A stretch of DNA of 64,000 bases from Rusavskia elegans (lineage: Eukaryota; Ascomycota; Lecanoromycetes; Teloschistales; Teloschistaceae), in assembly GCA_011316305.1 (NCBI GenBank), contig SAUG01000055.1, positions 1 to 64,000 on the forward strand, read 5' to 3'. A program made the position numbers and the translations under genes. The notes beneath the pieces are model-generated. The model had not been told where the DNA came from and did no database searches. It was given only the letters and a program-made list of their open reading frames with translations. Positions 47,690 through 59,777 of the stretch are shown piece by piece (positions within the stretch are counted from its first letter, which is position 1; each line of letters starts with the position of its first letter).

Positions 47690-48239
47690 ATATTTCGGAA
47701 AACTATAATACTAGCCTTTTATTTATATTTCTATTAATATATTATTAACTGGACTATTTAGAATATATTATTCTAGAATACTATTTTTACCGTTATACTA
47801 GCGGATTTCTCTTTTTTTTTTAATTTTACTATTTCTAGTTTTTTCTAGGCTTCTATAAATCTATTTTATAATATTTTTACGTATTAGAATATCTTTTAGC
47901 GCTATTATATTATTTATTAAATTATATTAGTTTATTAATAGTCCGATTAGTACGTACTATAATTAAGTTAATATAATATAATAAATAAAACGACGAATAG
48001 TATAGTAAAGTATATATTATATTAGAAATCTATAATAATAGTTATTTAATAATAAAAAAGAAAATCGGAAGTGAAATTTAAGTAATTAATATAATTATCG
48101 GCTTAACTTCGGCTAAAGTAAACGAGTTTATATATTTCTATATATTTCTAATATATTCTACTATATATTTCTATATATTTCTAGTAACTATTTCATATAG
48201 ATTATTTCTAGTATTAATTATATTACTCTATTATATTAT

Positions 48240-49200
48240 CTACGCTACTATCTAGTATCCCGCTATATCTAAATTAAAATTACTATCTATAAAGTCTATA
48301 TCTATTATAAACCGCGAAAATAATAGAAAATAGTCGGAATCTAAATATACGCTCTATAAAAAATAAAATATCAACTATATTACTATATATAAATACTTCT
48401 AAAAACTAAAAGGAATTAATATATAGAAAACTATAGATTTAGATATAAAGGCTCTTTTAAAATAAAACGCTAGAAATAAAGAAACGGACTATAGAATTAA
48501 TAAAGGACTTTATAGTAATATAAATTAAAATATAGTTTAAATTGGATACTAATTTATATATAATATTATATTATAAAGTTAAATTCTATAATAAAGTTTA
48601 TTAAAAAGAAATAGAAAAAATAATATTTATTAACTAGATAAAATAGAAACGGAATAAAGTAATATATTAAAATTATATATTAAATATATATAGGACTATT
48701 TAATTTATAATTGTTTATTTCTAAAATTTTCTCGAATCTACTATAGCTATTAAAGGTACAGACGGAATAATTTTAACTAAATATATAGTTCTAATCGTTA
48801 ATTTTATCTAATAATAAATAATCTATTATAACGATTTTATAGAATTTAAAACCGCTAGAATACTAGAATTCCTATAAAATAGTTAAAGTTTACTAAAGAA
48901 TTTAGTTATAGTAGTAATACGGCTAATATAGCTATCGAGTTTCCGTATAAAAAGAAAGACGAAAATACTAATAATATTATCGAGGTTAATAATAAAGACT
49001 AGATAATAGAAAGATATTCTACTAAATAGAATAATACTAAATTCGAAAATAATAAAAATTTAGTTTAAAGTATAAATTTTAATTAAGATAAAGATAAAGA
49101 TAAAAATATAGAAAAAAAAATATAAAAAAAAAAAATAGAAATAGAAACCGAAGACGATAAAATAATAAAGGAAATTATTAAACTATTTAACTCGTTACCT
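48240..49200 (+). pseudogene. hAT accessory gene, BED-finger-like, RIP-inactivated (copy B)
   Basis: It aligns with 15,930-16,905 and 61,110-62,060. The finger-like segment reads SKYTLYKK, a stop, then NINYITIYKYF. The C-terminal third is rich in Glu, Lys and Asn. See copy A for the reasoning. Confidence 0.5.
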
Positions 49201-49837
49201 ATATCTAGAAATAGTAGATCTAATTAAATATATTACTTCGATATATTACTATATTATTAATAAAAGCATAGATTTTATAATTTAGAAAAAGAGATTTTAG
49301 AATTTTAGCGGGTTAAATTCGGGTTTTTAGATTCGACTCGAAACCGACTCGGATTAGTATCTAGAAAAGTCGGAACCGATTTAGATCGGGTCGGTTTTTC
49401 TAACTCGGATTCGAAATCCGACCCGACGGCCAGTCTAATATAAAGTAATCGAAGATTATAATCTATAATAAATAGTTTTTTCATCGACGATTTAAATTAG
49501 TAATTATACAATTAATTTAAATAGTCGAAAACTACTAATTAACCTATCAATTATCAGTTTTGATATAATTTCAATAAACTATATAATATTCTAGATAGTA
49601 TTTAAAAAAAATTAAATTTTTATTTAATAATTTATATAGAAACTCTAACTTTTTTATATTGAAAAAAGATAATAGATTTCGAATATATATCGACTATAAA
49701 CGTTCAAATAGTTTACTAGTTCAAAACAACTATATTTTGTTTTTTATATTTAAAATTCTAGATAGATAATTGAATTTAAAAGATTATTTTATATATAATA
49801 CTATAAATTTCTATTATTAAATTTGAAATATTTTAGA

Positions 49838-49965
49838 TGGCGCAGTGGTAACGCTGCGTGACCTGACGGTCTAACGGATCCAACGTTTTTCGGAGTTAAC
49901 TGAATTAAATCCGACGGGTCGAAGGTTCGAATCTTTCGAAAATTAATCTAATATTTACATTTTTT
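49838..49965 (+). ncRNA. tRNA-like Pol III sequence (tRNA pseudogene or SINE-type head)
   Basis: A perfect A box, TGGCGCAGTGG, lies at 49838-49848 and a B box, GGTTCGAATCT, at 49924-49934. A T6 terminator lies at 49960-49965. The T arm folds (GAAGG/CTTTC with one wobble) and the D arm nearly folds. The 75-nt spacing between boxes would need an intron. The acceptor stem does not pair and I cannot place an anticodon with confidence. About 100 bp here keeps normal CpA and TpG inside the RIP-mutated block. A functional intron-containing tRNA is not excluded but is less likely. Confidence 0.5.
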
Positions 49966-50117
49966 CTAATCGACTAAATCGATTTTTATATAAAATTTTT
50001 ATATAAAAAGATTATTCGTAGATCGTTTCGTATTCGTATAAACTGATCGAATTAGAATTAAATCTAAAAAATTAAATAGATTACGATTTTCTATTAAATT
50101 TTAATCTAGATCTAGTT

Positions 50118-50582
50118 TAGACTGGCCGATTCGGATCGAATTTTCGTCGAACTATCGGATACTCGACCCGATTTTAATAATCTAATCCGGACCCGACCGG
50201 AGTTTTAGCGGGTCGAATCCGGATCGGATTATTTAATAACCCGATCCGGATCCGATTCGATTATTTTTAATATTTAATATATTATAATTTTAATCCTTTA
50301 ATAAAAGTAATATATTTACATAATATATTTAGTTTTACTATAGACTTTCTAGTTAGCGTTTTTAATTAATTGAAATTTTTTTAGTAAATTTATATAAAAA
50401 TTACACTAGTTTTATACTTTTATACTAGAGTTCTACGCTAAAATCTAATTTTAGCGAATCGGATCGGATTATAATTTAAAATCCGAAATCCGATTAGATC
50501 GGGTTATATTTTAATCTAATCCGATTCGAATCGGGTCGGATTAGCTAATCCGAATTTAAAACCCGATCCGACGGCCAGTCTA
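50118..50582. mobile_element. hAT-type MITE, second family (465 bp)
   Basis: It starts TAGACTGGCCGATTCGG and ends CGGCCAGTCTA. A perfect duplication, ATCTAGTT, lies at 50110-50117 and 50583-50590. The subterminal arms are GATCCGG-rich; the centre is AT-rich and non-coding. Confidence 0.9.
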
Positions 50583-50590
50583 ATCTAGTT

Positions 50591-52310
50591 CTTTCGGAAA
50601 TTCTAAATTGAATTTTCGGTAAAAGATTTAAACTTTTAATTAATTGCGTCAATTTGATCGATTAGTACTTCTAGTATTAAATCGTAAAAGACTAAAATCA
50701 AAATCCGAAAAATTAAACCGTATTAAATTAAAATTAATCAAAATAATAAATGGAAAAACAATTTTCTAGATAAAATATATATATTTTGAATAATTTACAA
50801 TACTTTTTAGTTATATTAATATATCTAGAATTTTTTAGATTTATATTCGTTAATTTTGAAAAAATCAAACTAATATTTATTATATAGTTTATTTATATAA
50901 TTTTTCATTCTTTTATAATTTAGAAAACGAAATATTAAAATAATATATAGAAAATTTTATAGAAAATTAATAAAATACAATTATATTTTACTTTTAATAT
51001 CGAAAGTATAAAATCTCAAGATTATATTATATTTATAGAAGACAGATCGATAAAATAAAATTAAATAGAAATAAATAATAGCTGAATTCTAAAATTTAAT
51101 ATATAATACCGAATTTTAAAAATTTATAAATTTTTAGCGACGTTTTATCTATTAGAATCTTTAGATTTTAATACTATTAACGTGTTTTATTTATAGAAAA
51201 TATTGGCGGAGAAAATCGAAAATATTTTATCAAACTATTAGAATTTTAAAGATTTTTGAAAAATTAATATATACTTTCGATACTACTAGAATATAATAGT
51301 AATTCGATCTAGAGAAAAATATATATATCAAATTTTATCTTTATAGAATTTGTTTAGTGAACTTTATATTTTAACTTAATAAAATTAGTCGCTAGCGTCA
51401 AGTTATATTCTAGTTGAAAAATTTATATTACTAGATTATTTACTAATAAAAAAGCTTTTTATAATAGATATATTATTTAAAGTATATAGAGTTTATAATT
51501 AAAATCTAGATAGATTATAATAATTTTCGAAGTTTTATAAAAGTTAAAAAATTAAATATTCGATAATGTTACTAGATTATTAAGATATATTTCATAGATT
51601 CTAATATTTTATATCGTTTAAAAAAATGAATCTAATTAATCCGCTATTTAAAAAATCGATATAAAAAGATTTTAGATTTAAATTTTAATAATATTGTTTT
51701 TTTTTTAGTTAAAGCTAATTTTTTTGGACTAGTATTTTGATAGTAAACCCTTTTTTATATAATAGATTCGAATCAAAGAATATATTCTACTCGGGCGTAT
51801 AATTAAAAAGTCTAGAAAATCTTTTATAAATCTAAAAATAATAAAATTAATAAATTTATCTTTTTACTATTAAAAAAAAGATACAAAATATTTTATATAT
51901 CCTAATATTTTTCGATATAATAGACTTTTAACGCGGTATCAATAGATTAATAAAATTTTATTTTGATAAAAAATATAATAATACTTTAATTTCTATTACT
52001 AGAAATATATACTATAGTATAGATATTTTTTATTTAATGAAATAAAAGATTACTATTGATAGATTAGTTTAAAATAAAATGATTGCTAGTATATATAATA
52101 TATTTTATTTTGTTTTTAAAAGAGAATATTATATTAAAACGTATATAAATCTTCTAGTATAAATTTTTAAAAAATTCCTGATATAGAATATAGAAATAAA
52201 AAAAAGTTTAAAATTTATAAAATCTATATATATATCCGAAAATAAAAAACTATATATAAAATATTATATAAAACAATATAAAAACTATCAAACTAGTTAT
52301 TTTAAATATA
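50591..52310. other. Unassigned AT-rich sequence
   Basis: 1.7 kb with no repeat partner I can find in the window, no coding trace and no RNA signal. Confidence 0.4.
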
Positions 52311-52318
52311 ATTGAAAA

Positions 52319-52478
52319 TAGACTGGCCGTTTCGATTCCAAGTGGCGACCCGAAAACGCGGTAAACGTAGCTAACGCGATAATATTACGTTTTATAGTTA
52401 GTATACTATCTAATATAGTTAGATATTCGGTTCCGATTCTTTATTTTTAGGTAGCGACCCGATCCGACGGCCAATTTA
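52319..52478. mobile_element. Small hAT-type MITE (160 bp)
   Basis: It starts TAGACTGGCCGTTTCG and ends GACGGCCAATTTA. Flanks are ATTGAAAA (52311-52318) and ACTGAAAA (52479-52486), an 8-bp duplication with one C/T change. The centre keeps several CpG, such as AACGCGG. Confidence 0.82.
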
Positions 52479-52663
52479 ACTGAAAATCATTTCTTTAGAT
52501 ATAACTAAATATTATTACTAATACGATATAGTTATTACTAGCCGAAATTGTATAAATATATTAAACAATATTAATAAATATATAATATTTATTAATAAAT
52601 TCAAATCTATAGATAAAATTATTTTTCTATATTAATTTTAGATTATCATCTATTTAATATAAC

Positions 52664-54968
52664 TTTACTGGTCGTCGGATCGGATTTCGAATCTAGATCA
52701 ATTAATCCGACCCGATTTAAATCGGATCGGATTTTTCTATAATTCGAACCCACTCGAATTTAAATCGGGGTCGGATATCCGGGTTTAATTTACTAAAACG
52801 TTAAAATTTTGAATAAGGATATTAGTAATAATATATTAATATATATTGGTAATATATTCTTTCTAAACTGATATTTTTCGATTTTTATTACTATTTAAAT
52901 AGTTTAATATTTCCTTTTATATCTTAATTTATTTTTTTTATTTTTTATTTTTTTTTATTATCTACTTCCGTTTCTTCTTTGTTTTTATTCTAACTATTAA
53001 ATTTAATATCTCTAGCTAAATCTTTGTTATTTTTTAGTTTAGTATTACTTTATATAAATGAATATCTCTTTATTATCTAATCCTTTTTCTTAATTTTAAC
53101 TATATTATTATAATCTTTATTCTTTTTTTTTTATAGAGAAAAGATCAATTAAAAAAAATTCAATATTTTATTGAAATTACTTTATTCGGACTATTAATAG
53201 CGATATTAGACTTGAAAAAATATTAGAAATAATTATTTCTATATAAGATAGTGGTATTTATATTTAATATATTGTTCTAATATATCACTTCGTTTTATTT
53301 CTATTTTATCTATTCGATAATTATCGTCTTTTTTATATTTTCTAAAAAAATTCTAGTTTATAAAATATTTCTATAGTATAATATTATATATAGATCAGTA
53401 TTTAATATAGTATATATTATTTTATTATATTACTATAGATCTCTTCCTCGATTCTATAGTCTATTTTCTAATCTCTAGCGTTTTATTTCAATACGGTCCT
53501 CGTCTTTAAATTTATATTTTTCTAGAAATCTATTTTTTTAAATATTTTAAAGGATTTATATATATTATTATATAGAATATATTTTATTTTTTATAGAGTT
53601 TATATTTAGTATAGAACTATTCTTTATCGTATTTACCGTTTACGACTAATTTAGATTTAATAGATAGTAGTTTTAATTTGAATATAGTAGATAATATACT
53701 AAATAATATAGTAAAATAGTATAATCTGTAGCTATAGAAATATCTAAAATTTTCATATATTATAGTAATAGAATATACTAGAAATTTATAGAAATATATA
53801 GGTTCGTTTTAAATTTTGACATTCTAGTTATAATATAGCCAACGATTATCTAAATAATTTATTTTATTTCTAATTTTCTTTTTTTTAAAAATTAATTACT
53901 ATAATGAAATATCAATATATTATATATTATACCGTATTATATTTTATTCTATTATTGGTTTTTTAATTTTTTATTTATTATAGTATAATATATAGTATAT
54001 ATAAATCTAAAATGAACTAATTTCTAAAAATAATATAATTAATTATATAATAACGCTAAAATTACTTCCGTTTGATAGAAATATAATAAAGAATTAAAGA
54101 AATAGAATCGAAAAAAAAAAGTTAAAATAAACTTTAATAGTAATATAATACCGAAAATACACTAAGGTAATTTATTTTATATAGTTCAGTTAATAATCTA
54201 TTAAAAGATATCTAAATAGAAACCTAGAACTATCGTTTTTAAAAAAATCTATAGATATTAAAAAATCTTTAAATTTTTTATTTTTAAAGTACTTTTCGTT
54301 AAACTATATCGCGAAGATTTTACTAACGTTACAACCGTATATATAAATAGAAAATTTAATAGAATATAAAATATAACGTTAGTAGTTCTATAGAATATAG
54401 TAAAAGAATATATAGTTATTTTTTTAATAAATATATATATTATTTTACTATATTACTATATATATCCGACTATATTTATTTTTAATAGATTGTTATCTAG
54501 CTATAAACTATATTAAACGGTTTACTATTTAGTAGAAAAATTTCTAGTTTATTAAAGAATTTATATAGAATCTAGGAATATAGCCGAGAATATAAAGATA
54601 GCTAGTTAATAATAAATTTCAAAGGACTAAAAATTCTAGAAGAAAGATATACGTCTATAGAATTGTTAAAAAAAAGATAATATTATTTATAGATAATTGT
54701 TATATAAATTTATATTTAATAGAATATATTGCTACTTGCAATTACCTATAATTATCTTTTTCCTTAACTATTAAATATATTTACGAGTCGGGTTTAATCG
54801 GATTTTTAGATCGAATTTTCGGTTTAGAATCTATAATTTAATTTAAAAGTTAAATTAGAATCTATAACCCGATTCGACCGTTTAATAGGTCGGATCCGGA
54901 TCGGATTATTAAAATCGAATCGAATATCTAATAATTCGACAGAAACCCGATCCGAACCGGCTAATCTA
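52664..54968 (-). mobile_element. hAT element copy E, short form (2.3 kb), minus orientation
   Basis: The left tip TTTACTGGTCGTCGG and right tip CCGGCTAATCTA are inverted; flanks AATATAAC and AAAATAAT match at 6 of 8. It is the reverse of copy B without its insertions and carries only the accessory gene (minus strand, about 53,720-52,900). It shows the uninterrupted form of the DNA around 59,770, where copy C is inserted in copy D. Confidence 0.75.
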
Positions 54969-55069
54969 AAAATAATTGATTTATTATTGATTTAAGACTG
55001 GTAATTATCGATCGATTAATCAATATAGTAAAATATATTTATTATTATATATTAGTCCTCCTTGGAAGA

Positions 55070-56008
55070 TTTCTTTTTAAAGTTATATTGAATTTATATA
55101 TATATATATTATCAACGTTATATACGGCAACGATTATTGTATTTACGTATAAAGAAATTTTCACAGCTAAAGGCGTACAGTTCGTCAGGCAAGATTTACA
55201 GCGCAGTTAATTACTTCTATTTTACTATTTCTTTCTTTATTCGCGATTACGAATCCTCCGCTATATTTAAATACTATATATTCCTTCCTCGACGTTATAT
55301 ATAATTATCAGCTTCTAATACTTCCGCTATATCTGTCTATTAGACTGCGAAGTAATTATAAATAGTCGTTACCTCGGCTATATTTATTATATAATCTATA
55401 TCTAAACGTTCTATTAAACTATTAAAGTATTCTTTAGCCTTCGTAGCTTTAAAAGGATTACTAGCTATAAAACGGTCTCTAGTTAGTATACTAGCTACTA
55501 CGGCTAGAAGTTTTACTCCATCGATTAAACTAAAATAGAATAAAGAGGTCGGATAACGCGTTTTAAAGACGGTAAAAAGGTTATTTTTATCGAAGTTGGA
55601 ATAGCTTGCTCTAGCTACTATAAGGTAGTCGACGTCTGAACGAATAGATATAATTATTACGGATAAAGGTATTACCGTCAAATTTAGCTACGGAATAGCT
55701 ATTAAGAAAGTATATATATACGTAAAAGGTTTTAGTAAGTCGTAGTAATTACGAGAGATTTATATTACTAGTAAAAGAAAAAGAAAAAGTAATAACTACG
55801 AGATATATTTATCTATAGAAATTCTACGTTAGTTAAATTATCGGTAGAAGGATACGTTATATTATTATGTAAATTTAAATAAAAATTCTATAGAACGGTT
55901 ATTTATATTAATTAAACTAGAATATAAATTCTATTACCGTATAATTAATTTTAGTATATCAATACTTGATTTGCTTATCGAATCACTGGTTTATCGGATA
56001 CCAAAATC
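55070..56008 (-). mobile_element. Unclassified element G, copy G2
   Basis: About 0.94 kb, the reverse of copy G3. The 3' tip lies at about 55,075 (CTTGGAAGATTTC) and the 5' tip near 56,000 (GATACCAAAATC). A CpA-rich stretch, 55,150-55,205, has escaped RIP and is nearly identical to 32,710-32,762. No flanking duplication was found. Confidence 0.62.
55340..55681 (-). CDS. ORF of element G, copy G2 (113 codons), function unknown
   Basis: The frame is open from a TTG at 55681 to a stop at 55340. It is the best preserved copy of the element G protein: SDVDYLIVARASYSNFDKN, then TRYPTSLFYFSLIDGVKLL, then EYFNSLIERLDIDYI. The stop at 55340 is TAG and may be a RIP product, since the frame continues beyond it with few stops. 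Copy G3 has the matching frame at 38,040-38,440. It has a central hydrophobic stretch (VKLLAVVASIL). I recognise no family. No ATG is present, so it is probably a fossil. Confidence 0.4.
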   Translation of the reverse strand: MTVIPLSVIIISIRSDVDYLIVARASYSNFDKNNLFTVFKTRYPTSLFYFSLIDGVKLLAVVASILTRDRFIASNPFKATKAKEYFNSLIERLDIDYIINIAEVTTIYNYFAV

Positions 56009-56645
56009 AAAACAAATAACTAAAATATAAATTAATTAATATTAAAAAATTTGTAAAATTTATTATTAAAAGATTTTAATATAAGGAATCTATTTATAAT
56101 AGAATTTTTCATAATAAATATTCATTTTTAATATCAAAATCAAGTTAGAAATCTATTACTATCTAAAAACTTAATATTATCAAACTACTATATTCGATTT
56201 TTAAATAAATATATAGATCGAAAAATAATAATAATATTTAAAATAATATTTTAAAATAAATATTTTTAAAAAATAAAAAAACTAGATTATTTTTATATTT
56301 TAAAGTAAATTTATTTATTATAATAGAGAAAATAATATAAGAAAATTAGTTAATATTTATTATTACAAATAACTAATCTAAATATAATTCAGAAAATATT
56401 AAAAATAATATTATAAAAAAAAAGTAGATATAGAAATTTTAATGGTAAAAATATTTATAATTATATATAAAATATATAAATCGATATTTAAATATAATGG
56501 AACAAATTATAGAAACGATTCTATTTATTTAAATGAATAAAAAACAAATAAAAACTCTATATAGAATTTTTACCGTCTATATTAAACTAGCGCGCTAAAG
56601 TCTTAATATAGATTATTTAGTCTATACGATTTCAGCGCGAGATTT
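56009..56645. other. Unassigned AT-rich sequence
   Basis: About 640 bp. I see no repeat, coding or RNA feature. Confidence 0.4.
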
Positions 56646-57048
56646 TGTTACGTCCGTTAATTTATAGAAATATCTACGTTTATTAGTTTAATAAACGGAC
56701 CAATAGCTTAGTCTAGTTAAAGCTACTAAAATTATAGAATTGTTTCTATTTAATAAAACGGTTTTATCGAATATATTAGCTTTTTTACTATATAGTTTAT
56801 TTTTTATTTCTATTAAATAGCGTTTTTTATTAGTTATTGATATAATTACGAAAGACTATTTTATTTCTTTTTTATAATTATTTATATAATAAAAATATTT
56901 CGTGATATTATAATTTTATCTTTATAGCTATATAGAACTCGTTATAATAATCTATACTACAGTATTTTTACTATTTAATAGTTCGGACTATATTTATAAC
57001 TATAGTTAGATTCAAATATAATATCCTTTGATATATAGAGATATTATA
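56646..57048 (+). repeat. 5' LTR of gag-type element copy 3
   Basis: 403 bp. Its 3' two-thirds align with the LTRs at 22776 and 33846; the first 100 bp differ and lack the TATAGCCGC tandem. Confidence 0.75.
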
Positions 57049-58345
57049 TTTTAATAATTTACTATATTAATTTTATTATTATATTCTATAAACCGAAATA
57101 GAACTATAAAATTAGTAATAGTATATTTCTATAAAAAAAAATAAAGAGTTTTTAAAATAATAGTTTATCTAGATAAATATTTATTTTATATTATATATAA
57201 ACTAGGTTTCGAATAAAATAGTTAAAATTTTATTTATAATAATATATTTCGAGAAATTAGCTTTTAATTAGATAAAGTTTTATATAGAAAACTATTTTAA
57301 TAATCTTAGAAACTAAAAATAAATAATTCTGAATTTTTTATAATTTTAGTAATTTAATTATAGTAATAAAAAAAGCCCTTAATATTAATGATAATAATAA
57401 AGAAATAGAGAAAATACTAATAGTTTTAAAATATCAAAAAAAGATAACTAATTATATTATTTAATTTAGAATATTAGTGTTTATAATAGACTAAAAAAAT
57501 TTAGTTCTAAAAATTTACTTTTATAAAAGATTGAATAATAGAATTAAAAACACTATAATAGTTATTTAAAAACTAAATTTACTAGTAATACTATTTAAAT
57601 TAGCGATAAAAATTAATACTAGATAGTATATATAGTATTTAGATAATTAAAAATTTAATAAAATAGAATCTATTAGAGACCAGTTTAAAGAAAATCTAAT
57701 AGAATTTAATACTACCGAAATTAAAAGATTATAAATTAAAGTTTATTATTTCTGTAAAAAATAAAAAAAAATATTTAAAAAGAAATTATCTAATTAAAAA
57801 AAAATTATTAAATATTTTTTTTAAATAATAAAAAAAAGAAATTAGAAAAAATATAATAAAAAGTTAAATTGTCTACTATAAAAATAATTATCTCATCCAT
57901 CTATTAGATAAAAACAAAATTAGAATAGTATTTTATAGAATTAAAAAAAATTAAAAAAATTTAAAAATTTATTTATAGAATTTAAACTAAGTTTAATTAA
58001 TAGACTATTTATAAATATAATTGAAATTTAAGCTGAAAAGATTAGATAATAATTTTAATAAATAAAAAAATAATTATAAAAAATGTATATAAAAACAGTA
58101 TAGAATATATTATAAAATGTTCTATAAAAAAATAGAATTAAAAATATTAAAAATAAAATCAAAAATGAAATAATCGGAATTGTACCTACTATATTAATTA
58201 TAAATTTAAAATAATATATCGTTTTAGAAAATAGATAGAAAAGTTTAATATCTAAAATATTAATATAGAAAAATACTATCGAAAAAAAAAATAGAACTAT
58301 AATATTACGATTATTTATTAGCTGAATTTATATTTTATTAACGGA
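56646..58345 (+). mobile_element. Gag-type LTR element copy 3, 3'-truncated
   Basis: The 5' LTR is 56646-57048 (tip TGTTACGTCC, end GATATTATA), followed by about 1.3 kb that aligns with the gag region of copies 1 and 2. No 3' LTR follows. Instead, near 58,330, a short inverted match to the LTR tip (TTAACGGACGTTA) occurs. Only this copy keeps the original TG at the LTR start. Gag is heavily mutated. Confidence 0.72.
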
Positions 58346-59030
58346 CGTTAATCTAAAATGGTTAACGTTATAAAACCAATTCTAATATTTGTATTATACT
58401 TTTTCTATATAGATTTCTATAGCATTTTTATCAAGATGTTAATATTATTACGATTATCATCTATCTACTATATATTCGTTTCAATTAGTAATAATAAAAT
58501 CTTACGATTTTTAAATCGTTTCGATACCGTTTAATCTTTTATAGACTTTTAGTAATTATCGAATAAATATTCTAAAACAGTTTTTTAAAAACGACCTATT
58601 TATATTTTATAGTAATTATTTACTTTTCAAAAATAACCAATTTCTTTTCTGAAAATTATATCTAAATATATAATTTATAAAAAATTCAAAACTTTAATAT
58701 AATATATAAGGCTAAAAATACTCTATAAAAAGTATTTATCCGTTTACTAAATTAAAAAAAAAAAAAATTCGCCGTAGAAAAACTTTTTAGATAAAAATAG
58801 ATAAAATTATAAAAACCTTTTAGATAGTATTAATTTAAATAGCCAACGGAAACGATAAAGCAGAAAACTTTCGTAGAAAATAATCAACTATAGGTCGTAC
58901 TTCGCTTTTACTATTTCTACGAATATAGACGTTATCTGGAAAGATTTTCGTTAAATAACAAATTCTATATATATATCACTGTCTATTATACGAAGAAATC
59001 GACCGAGACGTTTTATCTTATATCTCTATT
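58346..59030. other. Unassigned AT-rich sequence
   Basis: About 690 bp. The part at 58,900-59,030 is slightly richer in CpG. I see no feature I can support. Confidence 0.4.
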
Positions 59031-59102
59031 ATAAATTCAGACGGCGTGCTTTCAGAAACGCGGTAGTACTTAATATTATTCGGATAGCTAGCTACGAAAT
59101 CG
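59031..59102 (+). repeat. Chimeric Gypsy fragment (LTR tip joined to pol)
   Basis: 59,031-59,075 matches the start of the E2 LTR (GACGGCGTGCTTT, AACGCGGTAGTA). It then passes directly into ATTATTCGGATAGCTAGC, which in E2 lies inside pol at about 43,605-43,635. hAT copy D is inserted in it after CGAAATCG. Confidence 0.7.
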
Positions 59103-59777
59103 TAGATTGATCGTCGTATCGGATTTCGAATCTAAGTTAGCTAATCCGATCCGACCCGAATCGGATCGGGTTTTTCTATAGTTTAACCCGATTCGAACCC
59201 GGGTCGGGGTCGGATACTCGGGTTTAACTCGCTAAAACGCTAAATTAATATATAAAAATATAATTCTAACATTAAAATATAGTTTTTTATATATATTATA
59301 CTATCTATAAATTTCTAATTTCGTCTAACGATTCATTAAAGATTTTAAATATTTCTAATATTAACGTAACCTAATATTAATATATACTATTTATTATTAT
59401 CTATTAAATAGTTAATATTGTTCGTATTATTATATAGTATATATATATCTAGATTACCATTTTATATTACTATTATATAAACGTAATATTAAATATCGAT
59501 ATATTTTACATCTAATCTTTTATTTTTCAATATTTAACTACTATAATAAGATATTAATATAGTATATACCGTATCGTATTTTATTTTATACTATTATTAG
59601 TTTTTCGTTTCTTTGATTCGTCGTAGCGTAATATATAGTACGTACGAATCTAAATAAAAATTATATATTAAAGTGATATAATTAATTATAAAATAACGCT
59701 AAAACCATTTTAGATAAAAAAATAATTCCGTTCTATAGAAATATAGCGAAGACTCGAGGAAATAGAATCGGGAAAAG
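59103..59777 (+). mobile_element. hAT element copy D, left part only
   Basis: It starts TAGATTGATCGTCG, with GATCCGA-rich subterminal DNA like the left end of copy E (52664). It is interrupted at 59,777 by copy C. The aligned stretch of E (53,880-54,110) continues without a break. The right part would lie beyond the window. Confidence 0.7.

Larger units (their letters stand above)
39856..49437 (+). mobile_element. hAT element copy B, short form (about 2.5 kb) with MITE and Gypsy insertions
   Basis: It starts TAGACTGGTT at 39856 and ends GGCCAGTCTA at 49437. Flanks are ATATAAAA (39848-39855) and ATATAAAG (49438-49445), an 8-bp duplication with one G-to-A change. Without MITE 40515-41039 and Gypsy 41121-47689 it is about 2.5 kb. 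It keeps the accessory gene (about 48,240-49,200) but not the minus-strand transposase found in copies A and C. It is therefore a non-autonomous deletion form. Confidence 0.85.
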
